This document shows, one piece after another, positions 24,962-35,999 of a stretch of 64,000 nt of DNA. Under the pieces are notes generated by a model. It saw only the letters and a program-made list of their open reading frames with translations, made no database searches and was not told the DNA's origin. The stretch's first letter is position 1; each line of letters begins with the position of its first letter. Origin of the DNA: Notospermus geniculatus (lineage: Eukaryota > Nemertea > Pilidiophora > Heteronemertea > Lineidae); contig NMRB01000275.1 in NCBI GenBank assembly GCA_002633025.1, forward strand, positions 322,901 through 386,900, written 5' to 3'. The position numbers and the translations under genes are program-made.

Positions 24962-25603
24962 CTACTTGAATCAATCTCGCCGCTAGGAGATTTTGGGCTT
25001 CATCTGCACTGGTTGTGGCATGTTGGACGGGGTACAGAGACGATATTTCAATTTTCGATTACCTGTCTCTGAGGTTAACATCGCTCTGTTTACCTATCGC
25101 ATTAAGTGTCAATATTGGAAATATCTATATGAAATGGTCGGAATTTAACAGACCATAGAGTTAAAGGTTTATAGATTAATCAAATTGAAATAAATGAATT
25201 AATAAAGTGGGCCAGTCATACTGAGTGAGCAAGACCGCACGTCTGCTCGTTTTTCAACCTGTGATGTCATGAACTCATTCGAAGAAAATGCCTGTCGACA
25301 AGTGAACATATTTCTTGACACGATTCACGCGAAAAGATGCAATAGGAATCAAATTCCTTAATCAAAATCTCACGAACTACTGGCCGGGTTTTCAAATTGG
25401 CTGGGCATGATTCTGGTTGTTTGTTTCAAAGTAGGCCTACATATAGGCCTACAGTGTATTATAAATAACTATGACGACTGGAACCGGAAGTAATACTTTT
25501 GCATACGACAAAATCCGTCCCGGAAAACAAATGCAAGCGAATGACGCGTTATCAGTGGGATAGTAGCTCCATGACATGAAACCCTGGCCCTGCGTAGGCC
25601 TTC

Positions 25604-25667
25604 ACCATCCTGAGGATATCAGGACTCAGCGCTCGCTCCCTTCGTCACTGATAACCTGAGGATAGCA
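25604..25667. repeat. Hairpin element with GCGCTCGCTCCCTTCGTCAC loop
   Basis: The arms ATCCTGAGGATATCAG and CTGATAACCTGAGGAT are partly complementary and enclose a loop with GCGCTCGCTCCCTTCGTCAC (25629-25648). The same loop core recurs at 29583-29602 between different arms. Confidence 0.55.
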
Positions 25668-26974
25668 TACATGTACGATTGACAGCTATTGTCCCCCTAG
25701 GAGGCCGCTGTTGTGGCCATGACGCTACCTGACCATATCTCTGGAGGCCACTATAGTTGCCCTGCATGTGTTACTTGAAAACAAAGCTAACAATCATTTC
25801 TGTCGTTAATATTGAATTTTACTTTTTTTTTGGTGTTCCGCTGCTGGGAGACACGGGTCGTGAGCGCATCACGTCAGGGAGGCCACGGTTCAAAGGGTTA
25901 ACAACCAATTGCACCTCGTCCACCGGTTTGTAGCCCGAACTGAGAAAAACTCTCTTGTAGCAAAATCCCAACACTATTATCGGCACATTACTAGTAATTG
26001 GCCATGAATCGCAGGGTTGTCAATAGGCGGCAAAATATAAAGTAACGTTCGGCCATTTTCTCCCTGAAAGTGTGATGGACTTTCCTCTTGAATTCCATCA
26101 AGTGACTTACGTTGAGACGTCGGCGGGAGTGATGTCTCCGCTGGGTGCGAAATCATAATTGATGTGTTTGTGGTTTTTATACTCTAAACTGTAACGAACG
26201 TTTCTTGAATTTTGTGTCGTTGCTCCGAGCGGTTTGCAAACAGGGTCGTGAATATTTGTCGACTCCGACCGTAGCCGAAGACGCTCCGCCCAATTTCGCT
26301 CCGTCCCTCGGTTTGCCGTATTAAAGTCGACCAATGGCTGACGTCGTATCATTCGTAGGACTTCGGGTATTTCCGTCATTCTATGCTTCAAATGAAAGAC
26401 CTTTCTGACGACAATGCTCAATTTTATTTTTTATCTTTTCCTCTCATTTTTGATGCTTATGCTTCACATACAATAAGGGGGGGGGGTCATCTTCAAAGAA
26501 GAAAGGATAAAATGCCCTGCCCCTTTTTGGTCCATGTTGTCCTAGACCAAACGATCCGTTTAATACAGGTAACCGTTGTCAAAGAATAACAAATTGTTGA
26601 GGGTCGCTCACAAAAAAACATCCATTATTTTTCCTTTGATTTGCGGAGTTACTTCGTCAAGTCAACAAAACCAAGTTAGGGTATTCAAAGGGGCAGAATA
26701 GACTTTATTAAAAGGGACTTAAGTGTCACCTTGTGTAAATTTATCAATAATGACGCGAAGAGCTCACCGGAGCAATGATCTGTTCGAAATTTGCTTAATA
26801 AACCCTTGACGCTAACCCATGTAAATATTAGACCTGGTTTTAATTGTCCGCTGGTTTGTCTCTGGAGACACTACGTCTCGCCCGAATGAATGACCCGTGG
26901 TGGCGTGTGTCTCATCTCTCTCTTCTTACTGTAAAGGCGGTTGGATCCCCTATAAGTGCGGGTGGTCTGAATCC

Positions 26975-27142
26975 GGGGTCTGTGTCGCTGCTGCAGCCTT
27001 TGTGCCATCTCTCTGACGCGGTTGCGTTCCCTTGCGGTTACCATATAAGGACTTCCGATTGCCATACGTGTAGAAGGCGATCGCAAGGGACCGCAACCCC
27101 GTCTCAAGCCCAAATCGCGAGAGTGGATTCGCCGCTTTAGAA
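26975..27142. repeat. Dispersed foldback family with GCAACCCCGTCTCAAGCC, copy 1
   Basis: Contains GCGATCGCAAGGGACCGCAA, CCCCGTCTCAAGCC and GTGGATTCGCCGCTTTAG, with a complementary left arm (GCGTTCCCTTGCGGTTACCA). Related copies are at 33826-33885, 42188-42290, 42515-42660 and 43690-43975, on both strands. Confidence 0.7.
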
Positions 27143-28177
27143 TCCGGGGTCTCAGTACGCCGTTTGCAGCCGTTTTAGCACTTCTGTTGCTCTCAGGGCG
27201 CTTGAAGTCTGTGAAATTTACTGCGAAATATGACGAGTACGAAATATGGGAAAAAACGCGTTGTAGTGTTTGTGCATGACAGTTATAAGAAATCCCTAGA
27301 TCTGAGAAATTGCAATGAGGAAATATGGGGGTTGTGCTGTTTTTCTTTTTCGTTGAGGACAACTTTACTTTACTTAACTTTTCTTAACATCGCTTCGTTT
27401 GAGAAACGCTCATTTATCATAAGTCGTCTCAAAGGTCGACCTCTTCAGCAGCCTGTAAGTGCACATGTCGGCAAACAGTGTCCCGGGACAGGACGAAATG
27501 GGCGGTGCTACTGCTAATCGGTGACAATCACGTGACGACGAGTGGCAGTTCAATATTGATCGTTGTTACCACCCTTTCAATTGATAGGCCAATAGAAATA
27601 CAATCGGGCAATTTGATAAAGCCCTAATAATGCTTATGTCTGGTTAATAAGCACAACGCGTGTTGTGTTCGATAATTGGCTATGTTTTCTTTCGGAAGAG
27701 TGTTGAGGCCTGATAACATCGCGGAGGGACTTCGAGCGGGGAATATCAGGAAGTTTGTGTAACATTAGACCAATTATAACAGGACTTATTATTGCCCTAT
27801 GTGGAAATCTTCGGGCATTTACGAGTGGTTATACTATGCTTGGACATGAATTGAGTATTTATGAAAGGAACGAATCGAATTGCAACTGACGGCACTTATC
27901 CCGGCTGGCGGACATCGAAATAGGACAACTTTCGTCTCTTGAATGTATTCTTGGCATGAGAAGTTTAGTGATCCGTTTCCAGGGTTTTGACATAAAATAG
28001 GACTCCTTGACTTCCACATTCAAAACTCGCTGCATCTGATGGACAAGACCAGCTCCGCGGACTGATTCATTCTTGATGCGGCTCCTCACGTTTTGACACC
28101 TCCGTGTTCAAAATTCGCACTTAAATCAAGTGAATACCATTCGCTTGATAAGGCCAACAGGTTGATTGCAACGTTTG

Positions 28178-28184
28178 TATAAAC
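28178..28184 (+). promoter_or_regulatory. Possible TATA box of HHEX
   Basis: TATAAAC stands about 215 bp upstream of the HHEX ATG. Position is plausible for a 5' UTR of about 190 bp, but there is no transcript evidence and the match could be chance. Confidence 0.2.
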
Positions 28185-28399
28185 TGAGGCCTACTCACAC
28201 CCTGTCCTGTTATTGACGAAGGTCACTGACGGTCAACATTAGCAAGGAAGACAACCGCCCCACGCCGACTCGGACGACGCGAATCAACCTACCAGTGAGC
28301 CGTGAATTTTCCACTTCAATATAATCCAGATTTCGTCCAAAAATTCAACACAGTTCGGAAGATATTTTCGCATTTAATTGGAGTCCATATTCTGGGAAA

Positions 28400-28895
28400 A
28401 TGCAGCAGCCAATTCAGATGGGGTCCATCCCCGCTACAGTCAGACCGTTCAAGGCACAGCCGCAAGTCCGCGCTCGGCGTACCTCCTTTCTCATCGACGA
28501 CATCTTAGGGGACAAAAACAAGCCCGAGAGACGTTCGCCACCCGCGCGGACAGCTCCACAGGAGCGCCACTCACCAGAGACCAGGAGGGAAGACCGGGAG
28601 ATACCTACACTAGGTTCTCTATCCAAGCCCTCCCCTATCCACTTCGGACCACAGCAGTTACCCCATGGACAAGATCCGTTCCAGCTTTCTCCGGAGGCAG
28701 CAACGATGCCGACTCTTTACGACCCCGGCCTGACCAGTCCTTACGTGCCGACTTACTTGAGTTACTTACCACAGGGTAACCCTGCCGATGTTCTGCCGCC
28801 TGCCCAGCCCATCCAGTCTTATCCTTACCACGCTGGGCCTCATCCTGAGTACGGTGTTCACCCACTGCTGCAGAGACATGGATTCTACTCAAAAG
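28400..28895 (+). CDS. HHEX: HHEX exon 1 (N-terminus with Eh1-like motif)
   Basis: Starts at ATG 28400 (MQQPIQM) and ends before the donor GTGAGT, in phase 1. It encodes the Eh1-like FLIDDIL motif and a Pro/Tyr-rich region. The ATG was chosen because the frame is closed shortly upstream and the Eh1 motif sits near the N-terminus, as in HHEX proteins. Confidence 0.92.
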
Positions 28896-31800
28896 GTGAG
28901 TGAAAACCTTGTTTTCTTCAATACTGCGTTCGGTACGCAGGCGCGGATCCAGAGGGGGAGGGTTGGGGGTCGTGCCCCCCTCCCCCGCTCTCCTACACCA
29001 CCAATTTTTAAAAAATAATTTTGGACAGGCAAAAAATTGAGCAAAAATAGCCTCTGTTTTGACACGGAGATGCCAGGAAATCAATCTCCAACTCTTGTCC
29101 CTAAAATGAGTTTCTTTACATACTACCCTCTGCTCCGGGGAGAACAATTCTTCCTGTCAGGAAGGCTCATGACACTGGAAGCATACCATGGGTTTCAGGA
29201 ACATTCATTCAAGCAGCTGATCAAAATAGGGGTTTACTAACGTACGACCATGTAGTCAAATGTAGCCTTTCTTTTTTAGAATGGACAATGACATGTATTA
29301 CACATGAATTCATGTCTAAGGCCGAGTTTACATAGAGGTACACGGTATACGGACACGCTGGCGAACAAAGGTTTCATGGTCATAAACCCTTTATTAGGCC
29401 ATTGTTCGCAAGCGCGTGTCCGTATACCCGTATACTTCTATGTAAACCCGACCATAGCAGTACTATAGCAGCAACTTCATGTCTCCATCGTGTCTGGGAG
29501 CCGTATTGCGGGCAAAAAATGCGCAGAGATGAGGTACATGTGTACATGTAGCACACCATCCTGAGAACATGAGGGATTCTTAGCGCTCGCTCCCTTCGTC
29601 ACCGCACACAAACGTTTACGAATGCTGAGAACCCCTCATGTTCTCATGTAGCACACAGACGTGGCTCGCAGAGACGATCTCACTAAGATTTCCGTATGTG
29701 TGCTACCAGCTTTAAGGTAGATTCATACTTTGCGTTTTGCGCTTTGCGCTTAGTCCGTTTCCTCTGTGAGTGCGTGGTAGAAAAAGTAATTTTATTGTTG
29801 GTATCACACATAAACATAGGGGACGGACAAGCGCAAAGCGCAAAACGCATGAGTATGAATTGGCCTTTACGCCTGGGCCAAGCGCACATCTGCGGCAATA
29901 CTCAATGCGGTAGGGATGTTTTTAAAGTCGACTGAGCCGGCTGAATGACGAGTCGACAGCGTTGGGTCAGTCGATTTGAAAAACACCCCTACCGCATTGA
30001 GTTTTGCCGCAAATTTGTGCGCTTGGCCTTACTTTTTAAGATGGACGATGTAATTGCTAAAAGTTGATCCATACTTTGCGTTTGCGCTTTGCGCTTGTCC
30101 ATTTCCTATGTGAGTGCGCGGTAGAAAAAGTAATTTTTTTTATTTTTCGTACCACACATAAACATAGGGAACGGACAAGCGCAAAGCGCAAAACAGAGAA
30201 GTATGAATTACGCTTTAGGCCTATTTCCACGTTGAGGAGGATCACGATCTGCGAACCATGATCTAAAAGATCCGGACGGCTTTGAATCTCTAGGCCTGGA
30301 GATATTGATCAGAAGGAAAACAATGAAAGTCATGACTAACAATTATTGCGAAGCGTAAGAAGATCGCTTCCTATTGTCTTAGTGCCGGATGTGTAATTAG
30401 AAGCGAATGATCAAATTAATGAGTTCAAGTGCATCCGCTCCTTGCTCTGTATCTAAATGGTCGTTGCTGCTGTTTAAGTGGTTTCTCGTAGATTGCGTAT
30501 TTTCGTTCTGCGGAATTTTAATACTAGGTTATCTCCATCCACCCACTGGAAAAAACCAAACCGTGACGATCTGTCGGTGGGCCTGCGTAGCAAAAACAGT
30601 TCCGCGGAATAGACCCGACAATGCCGCTATTCGTCGAATTTCAAAACATGCCGTTCTAGAATTTGTACACTTGTGATTAAGATGTATGGGCGGTTATGTC
30701 CGCATAAATTAGACGTGCAGAGAATTTATTTGTAAATATAGAACGTGTGCCAAAACATATAATTCTCTGCACGTCTAATTTATGCGGACATAACTGCCAA
30801 TATATAAGATGGGTAAAAAACGACGATTTCTGCGGGAATCGACCAGAGGTATCAGGTTCCCATCCCGCCACTCAGTAACCCCCCCTCGTGGCTGGCTGGC
30901 GTATGTCATGGCTCGAAAACCTCCTAAACATTTTCCGTTCCTGGTATCTAGGCCTTCTCGAGAAAACCCTGATTTCCGCAATACGAGGCCGACCTTCCGC
31001 CCTAAGCACCTCTATGCTCTGCTTCCAAGTGTTTATACCGGGAAAAAATCAAACAACAAGTATTTCCTGACATGAGGCAAATTCAGGCCAATTAGAATCT
31101 CTTTTGCATCGTTTTTTCATTGAAAATAGCGCTGGTTCAAATCCACGATCCAAAGTCTAGAAAATTCAAACCCCGCGCCAATAGGTTGAATCGCGGCTGT
31201 GCGGGAGTGTATATATGTATGATGACGTCACGAGGTGCGAAATTAAAGCAGACGTCATGAAGTAACAAACTCTGATTGGCCAAATGCGGGGGTCGAGGGA
31301 GGGGCAAATTAACTGCCTCTTCTGCAACGAAACCGCATTTCATAACTCCATATCGTCGATTTTGAACGGTGACGGAACCACATTAATGCCCATTTTGGGG
31401 GGGGGGGGTCAAGCGACGGCGACTATTATCATTTTCTGCTATTGATACATTTGATTTTGGTGATTAAAAACGATAACAGGATGTCCAATCGCTAATCATT
31501 CAATTTATTCTAGGGCCTATCACTAAATGTAGGCCTATTAATATCAGAATCCCGTTATTTCTAAATCCCAAAGTCGCCAGTACACTTCGTTTATCCTAAT
31601 AATAACAATATCCAGTTTATAAGCCGCAGATAATTTGGTCGTACCTGCGCCAATGGTCTGGTGTTTTATCAGTAATCATTCTCATTTCAATGCTTATGTT
31701 TTAAAATCGGGGATTTCAGTATCAAACTTAAATTGATCGCTATTTGTTTGTGAGATTACAAACGTTTTATGAAGAATTCAAAACATAGTAAAATCAAATA

Positions 31801-33011
31801 TAAGTTGAAAAGGACACTAGAATGTAATGGAAAAATAATCCTTTTCCAGTCCATCGGCATCGCAAGGATAAGTTGCGGGAAAGATAAATTGTGGGAAATG
31901 ACGTGTACATGTACTCTAAACTCCCACTTACCTGTCCCATTCCTGAGCTCGGGAAAAAATGACTACGTCCTAAGTTGAAGATAATGGGGGTGTGAGGTGG
32001 TCAGAAACAGTAATGTCCTGTCCAATAACTTGTTCCACTCCCGAGCCTGGCAAAGAATGACAGCGTGCGATATCTTCAACTTAGGATTTGGTCATTTTTT
32101 CCGAGTTCAGAAATGGGACAGGTAAGTGGGAGTTTAGAGTAGTTTGATGTGATTCTTATCCTCGGGTAGATTTGAGTGAATCGGGTCAAAAATGAGACAA
32201 AACCTGCGCCGCACCGCCATTTGCACACCGCCTGCACATGTCCTCTGACGGATAGTTCCACGTCTGGCCGTAAGATGGCTCCCCTGTTGGGTCGTCATGC
32301 GGAGGCGAAAATCAACACAAGTGAGGACTATTTTAGCATTCCCGTCGTCCTATCCTGCTCTTGGTCGAGTGGAATTCGTCCAAGTGCTAATGTTCCACCG
32401 TTCGTATCTTTTCAGTTGACACAAAACCATGGTTCTGGAGCCCCTATTTACAAAGACCCGTCCACAAACGAAAAGGAGGCCAAGTGAGGTTCTCAAACGA
32501 GCAGACGATGGAACTGGAGAAAAAGTTTGAAAATCAGAAATATCTCTCGCCACAGGAACGAAAAAGACTGGCAAAATCTTTACAGCTCACGGAGAGACAG
32601 GTATGTCTTGTTTGGCAGATTGAAAACAATTACATGTAATACAACCTATTCCCCGGGATGATTGGCATCCGGGGGGGGGGGCGAGTCGCCGAAGATGGAG
32701 AGTGTGTTCGGCACAGGCAAACAAAATCAGCTGATTACATTCGGCGAAATACAGCACTGTGTGTTAGCGGTCCACAAAATCTATTCTTTTCTTTCCAGGT
32801 AAAAACATGGTTCCAAAACAGACGCGCAAAGTGGAGGAGATTAAAGCAAGAAATGCCCGATGACGGAAAGTTATCAACGAAGTCTGATGAGGCAGACGAT
32901 AATGGCGAAAATTGCCGAACGTCTTCCGATGACGATTGCCAAAGTTCCGATGATGAACACTTCCGGGAAGAAGAGATAGATGTGGGGAGAGAAGCGGGAA
33001 TGTTCCAATAA
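28400..33011 (+). CDS. HHEX: HHEX (haematopoietically expressed homeobox) transcription factor, complete
   Basis: Exons 28400-28895, 32416-32600 and 32799-33011 give 297 residues (human HHEX has 270). ATG at 28400 starts a Pro-rich N-terminus with an Eh1-like Groucho/TLE-binding motif at residues 30-36 (FLIDDIL). The segment KPWFWSPYLQRPVHKRKGG just before the homeodomain is an HHEX signature. The homeodomain (about 184-243) includes ELEKKFENQKYLSP and, in helix 3, VKTWFQNRRAKWRRLKQE. The tail is acidic (DDNGENC, SSDDDCQSSDDE, EEEIDV), as in vertebrates. Family role: nuclear, mostly repressive DNA-binding factor in endoderm, blood/vascular and axial patterning. Splice phases are 1 and 0; both introns are GT-AG. 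Intron 1 is 3.5 kb and rich in foldback elements, intron 2 is 198 bp. Confidence 0.97.
29320..29453. mobile_element. Foldback element (GGCCGAGTTTACATAGAGGT ends)
   Basis: The left arm GGCCGAGTTTACATAGAGGT continues to CCGTATACGGACACGC-like sequence and is mirrored by GCGTGTCCGTATACCC and TTCTATGTAAACCCGACC on the right, around a loop with AACCCTTTATTAGG. No coding capacity. Confidence 0.8.
29562..29646. repeat. Hairpin element sharing its loop with 25604-25667
   Basis: The arms TGAGAACATGAGGGATTCT and GAGAACCCCTCATGTTCTCA are complementary. The loop includes GCGCTCGCTCCCTTCGTCAC at 29583-29602, identical to the loop core at 25629-25648, whose arms differ. Confidence 0.6.
29711..29869. mobile_element. 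Foldback element X, copy 1
   Basis: The arms carry TTCATACTTTGCGTTTTGCG and CTTTGCGCTT, then CCGTTTCC, mirrored by GGACGGACAAGCGCAAAGCG and CAAAACGCATGAGTATGAAT. A second copy lies at 30058-30217. Confidence 0.85.
29876..30028. mobile_element. Foldback element Y
   Basis: The arms GGCCAAGCGCACATCTGCGG and CAATACTCAATGCGGTAGGG are mirrored by CCCCTACCGCATTGAGTTTT and GCCGCAAATTTGTGCGCTTGGCC-type sequence. It is sandwiched between two copies of element X. Confidence 0.85.
30058..30217. mobile_element. Foldback element X, copy 2
   Basis: Same arms as 29711-29869 (CATACTTTGCGTTTGCGCTT ... GCGCAAAGCGCAAAACAG) in the same orientation, with a slightly different loop containing a T-rich run. Confidence 0.85.
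30689..30798. mobile_element. Foldback element (GGCGGTTATGTCCGC ends)
   Basis: GGCGGTTATGTCCGCATAAA and TTAGACGTGCAGAGAATT are mirrored by AATTCTCTGCACGTCTAA and TTTATGCGGACATAACTGCC around a short loop. The arms are about 38 bp and almost perfect. Confidence 0.88.
31914..32139. mobile_element. Foldback element (CTCTAAACTCCCACTTACC ends)
   Basis: Arms of roughly 70 bp: CTCTAAACTCCCACTTACCT, GTCCCATTCCTGAGC, then CTAAGTTGAAGATA; mirrored by TATCTTCAACTTAG, CAGAAATGGGACAGG and TAAGTGGGAGTTTAGAG. It lies about 280 bp upstream of HHEX exon 2. Confidence 0.82.
32416..32600 (+). CDS. HHEX: HHEX exon 2 (most of the homeodomain)
   Basis: The acceptor TATCTTTTCAG and donor GTATGT bound this exon. 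It completes the split codon from exon 1 and encodes the HHEX signature before the homeodomain plus helices 1 and 2, ending LQLTERQ. The exit phase is 0, at the same homeodomain position as in vertebrate HHEX. Confidence 0.97.
32799..33011 (+). CDS. HHEX: HHEX exon 3 (recognition helix and acidic tail)
   Basis: Acceptor TTTCTTTCCAG. Encodes VKTWFQNRRAKWRRLKQE followed directly by the acidic C-terminal tail and stop TAA at 33009-33011. In vertebrates, as I recall, an intron separates the short VKTWFQNRRAKWRRLKQ exon from the tail; here the two are one exon. Confidence 0.96.
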   Translation, partial: VKTWFQNRRAKWRRLKQEMPDDGKLSTKSDEADDNGENCRTSSDDDCQSSDDEHFREEEIDVGREAGMFQ

Positions 33012-33278
33012 AAAAACGGGGGCCAGATTCAAATCGGTTCTTCATTATTGACCGTTTGTTTTTATGCTGGTGGAATATGTGCATCATCTTCAAAGAGTAG
33101 TGGACATTGGGTAGTAGGCCTAGGCCTATCTGCAGGGCAGACTGTGAAAGTGTCCCCGCCCCGCGGGCATTAATAGCAGGATACGGTCCAGACCTCCCAA
33201 CCTTATAACCAACATATTTTGGTATCTTGACTGAATAGATCTGATGGAAAAGTACATGTTCATGTAGTTTGTAGTTGC

Positions 33279-33284
33279 AATAAA
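33279..33284 (+). terminator. Possible HHEX polyadenylation signal
   Basis: AATAAA about 270 bp after the stop codon. A second AATAAA overlaps the stop itself (33007-33012) and is less likely to be used. No transcript support. Confidence 0.35.
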
Positions 33285-33460
33285 GGGAAGCTGTCGAAAT
33301 ATCTGTCTTTCTTCGATTGTCGCATAAAATTCACAAGTATCACGCGGACGCGTCAGGCACCACATGAGGGCGCATGGAACCTACGTCAACACCAGTACAC
33401 CAAATTCAGTACTAATTTACATGTACATGTAAATGGATTTATTGAAGAAAGCCTACCTTG

Positions 33461-33497
33461 NNNNNNNNNNNNNNNNNNNNNNNNNNNNNNNNNNNNN
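33461..33497. other. Assembly gap (37 N)
   Basis: Run of 37 undetermined bases, just upstream of the satellite array. The true length is unknown, so distances between HHEX and the array are minimum estimates. Confidence 0.99.
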
Positions 33498-33825
33498 AAA
33501 AAAAAACGAATTAGGCCTACAAAGGCTGACTTTGCCGGCATTGCGCGCAGCCAATGAAAAGGTACATGTAGCCCACTACAAGACTGCCAAAGGCCCTGCA
33601 GACCAGCCAAGTCTCACGCACTTCGAAAGCATTGTTTTTTTTCCGCGGCGTTGGTCACGGCGCGGAAAACACAATGCTCTTAGAGCGTTCCGCGCACGGA
33701 AACGCGCTCCAATGGAAAGCCGCCCTCTGTTCTCCCGCACCGCGCGAGTTGTGAACCTCGCATTTCCCCAAAAGTGAAGCTCTTCAGAAAAAAATTTCCC
33801 CCTATTTCACAAACCGCGTTTTCCA

Positions 33826-33885
33826 ACCGCCTTTGAGCGGGTGTTGCGATCTTGGCTTGAGACGGGGTTGCGTTCCCTTGCGACA
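33826..33885. repeat. Dispersed foldback family with GCAACCCCGTCTCAAGCC, copy 2
   Basis: GCGATCTTGGCTTGAGACGG then GGTTGCGTTCCCTTGCGA, a one-armed copy of the family seen at 26975-27142. Confidence 0.65.
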
Positions 33886-33954
33886 AATCCCAAATTCCAA
33901 GTTCTGCGCACTTCCGCCGAAATAGCAACAAGAACCTCGATCTGAAACCAGCTG

Positions 33955-35955
33955 AAACGATTTTCTGGCCCTTTTTTGGCAAGTAACTTCTAATATGAAG
34001 TGGAAAGAAGTAGTCATTGAGGTGCAGTAAGGAATCATAAAAGACTGCTCTGGTGGATGAGAGACAATGCAACACGTGAAGTCGTGCAGGCCGCACCGTA
34101 TGGGATGACACCTAGTGTCACCGAAGAGAACTTGGCCTACTTGACCCAAACTGGCTGGTGGTAAAATCCCAACACACCGACTAAATCAGCTACTTAGAAA
34201 TTTGGCCATCTCGCCGCATTCATTGATGACTAAGATGTGAAGAATGCCTGTTGGGTGTGGATCACCTCTCAAACCAACACAGTTTAGTTGTAAAAGACAA
34301 TGAAAAACAGTCATAGTCGTCTATTCATCTATTGACGGCCCATTCTCGGGTTCGAATTTAGGTTCCGGTTTTATCATAAGCGGACCTCTGACCTCATTTG
34401 CATACGGAAATTTTACAGTCGGCAATTTCCGATTGTCGTCGGCTAGATCGACGCAGATTCAATGAATTCCCATTGTGTTATGCAGATTGAGGGTGAGAGG
34501 TCAGACTATAATGACATTTCGACCAATGGGAGTATTTGTTGTTGTTTACATTCAGCGAACGGAGAGAACAGAGCATTGTTGTATCCATTCACGTAACAAA
34601 CGATTTTGTGGCCCTTTTTTGGCGAGTAACTTCTTATGAAGTGGAAAGAAGTAGTCATTGAGGTGCAGTAAGGAATCATAAAAGACACTGCTCTGGTGGA
34701 TGAGAGACAATGCAACACGTCGTGAAGTCGGGCAGGCCGCACCGTATGGGATGACACCTAGTGTCACCGAAGAGAACTTGGCCTACTGACCCAAACTGGC
34801 TGGTGGTAAAATCCCAACACACGGACTAAATCTGCTAAAAAGTTAGAAATTTGGCCATCTTGACGCATTCATTGATGACTAGGTGGAGAATGCCTGTTGG
34901 GTGTGGATCACCTCTCAAACCAACACAGTTTAGTTGTAAAAGACAATGGAAAACAGTCGGGCTATTCATCTATTGACGGCCCATTCTCGGGTTCGAATTT
35001 AGGTTCCGGTTTTATCATAAGCGGACCTCTGACCTCATTTGCATACGGAAATTTTACAGTCGGCAATTTCCGATTGTCGTCGGCTAGATCGACGCAGATT
35101 CAATGAATTCCCATTGTGTTATGCAGATTGAGGGTGAGAGGTCAGACTATAATGACATTTCGACCAATGGGAGTATTTGTTGTTGTTTACATTCAGCGAA
35201 CGGAGAGAACAGAGCATGTTGTTGTATCCATTCACGTAACAAACGATTTTGTGGCCCTTTTTTGGCGAGTAACTTCTTATGAAGTGGAAAGAAGTAGTCA
35301 TTGAGGTGCAGTAAGGAATCATAAAAGACACTGCTCTGGTGGATGAGAGACAATGCAACACGTGAAGTCGGGCAGGCCGCGCACCGTATGGGATGACACC
35401 TAGTGTCACCGAAGAGAACTTGGCCTACTGACCCAAACTGGCTGGTGGTAAAATCCCAACACACCGACTAAATCTGCTAATAAGTTAGAAATTTGGCCAT
35501 CTCGACGCATTCATTGATGACTAGGTGAAGAATGCCTGTTGGGTGTGGATCACCTCTCAAACCAACACAGTTTAGTTGTAAAAGACAATGAAAAACAGTC
35601 CTATAGTCGTCTATTCATCTATTGACGGCCCATTCTCGGGTTCGAATTTAGGTTCCGGTTTTATCATAAGCGGACCTCTGACCTCATTTGCATACGGAAA
35701 TTTTACAGTCGGCAATTTCCGATTGTCGTCGGCTAGATCGACGCAGATTCAATGAATTCCCATTGTGTTATGCAGATTGAGGGTGAGAGGTCAGACTATA
35801 ATGACATTTCGACCAATGGGAGTATTTTTTGTTGTTTACATTCAGCGAACGGAGAGAACAGAGCATGTTGTTGTATCCATTCACGTAACAAACGATTTTG
35901 TGGCCCTTTTTTTGGCGAGTAACTTCTTATGAAGTGGAAAGAAGTAGTCATTGTA
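33955..35955 (+). repeat. Satellite array, block 1: three units of a ~649-bp repeat
   Basis: Three head-to-tail units. The landmark GTAAAATCCC falls at 34161, 34806 and 35448 (spacing 645 and 642). Each unit also carries CAATGGGAGTATTTGTTGTT, ATTTGCAT and GGGTTCGAATTTAGG. Open frames inside recur with the repeat in several frames and have no recognisable domain, so they are not called as genes. Confidence 0.95.
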
Positions 35956-35999
35956 ATGTCTATGGGGAGAACGAATCTTATAGATCACTGAATGTAATA

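Larger units (their letters stand above)
24962..28177. other. Intergenic DNA upstream of HHEX
   Basis: Apart from the hairpin element at 25604-25667 and the repeat at 26975-27142, I see only short open frames, and a poly-G run near 26477. This interval is the natural place for HHEX cis-regulation, but no individual enhancer can be named from sequence. Confidence 0.5.
28896..32415 (+). other. HHEX intron 1, dense with foldback elements
   Basis: This 3.5-kb intron holds foldback elements at 29320-29453, 29562-29646, 29711-29869, 29876-30028, 30058-30217, 30689-30798 and 31914-32139. Near 28937-29010 is a GGATCCAGAGGGGG...CCCCCC segment resembling a common invertebrate repeat. A poly-G run lies near 31399. 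Confidence 0.8.

Noticed and set aside
26477-26487. Poly-G runs (also near 31399 and 32671) as G-quadruplex regulatory sites
   Set aside because: Single homopolymer runs of 9-12 G, prone to sequencing error, with no pattern of four spaced G-tracts.
35638-35652. GGGTTCGAATTTAGG in the satellite as a tRNA B-box (tRNA-derived SINE)
   Set aside because: Only 9 of 11 B-box positions fit, and I see no matching A-box or cloverleaf upstream.
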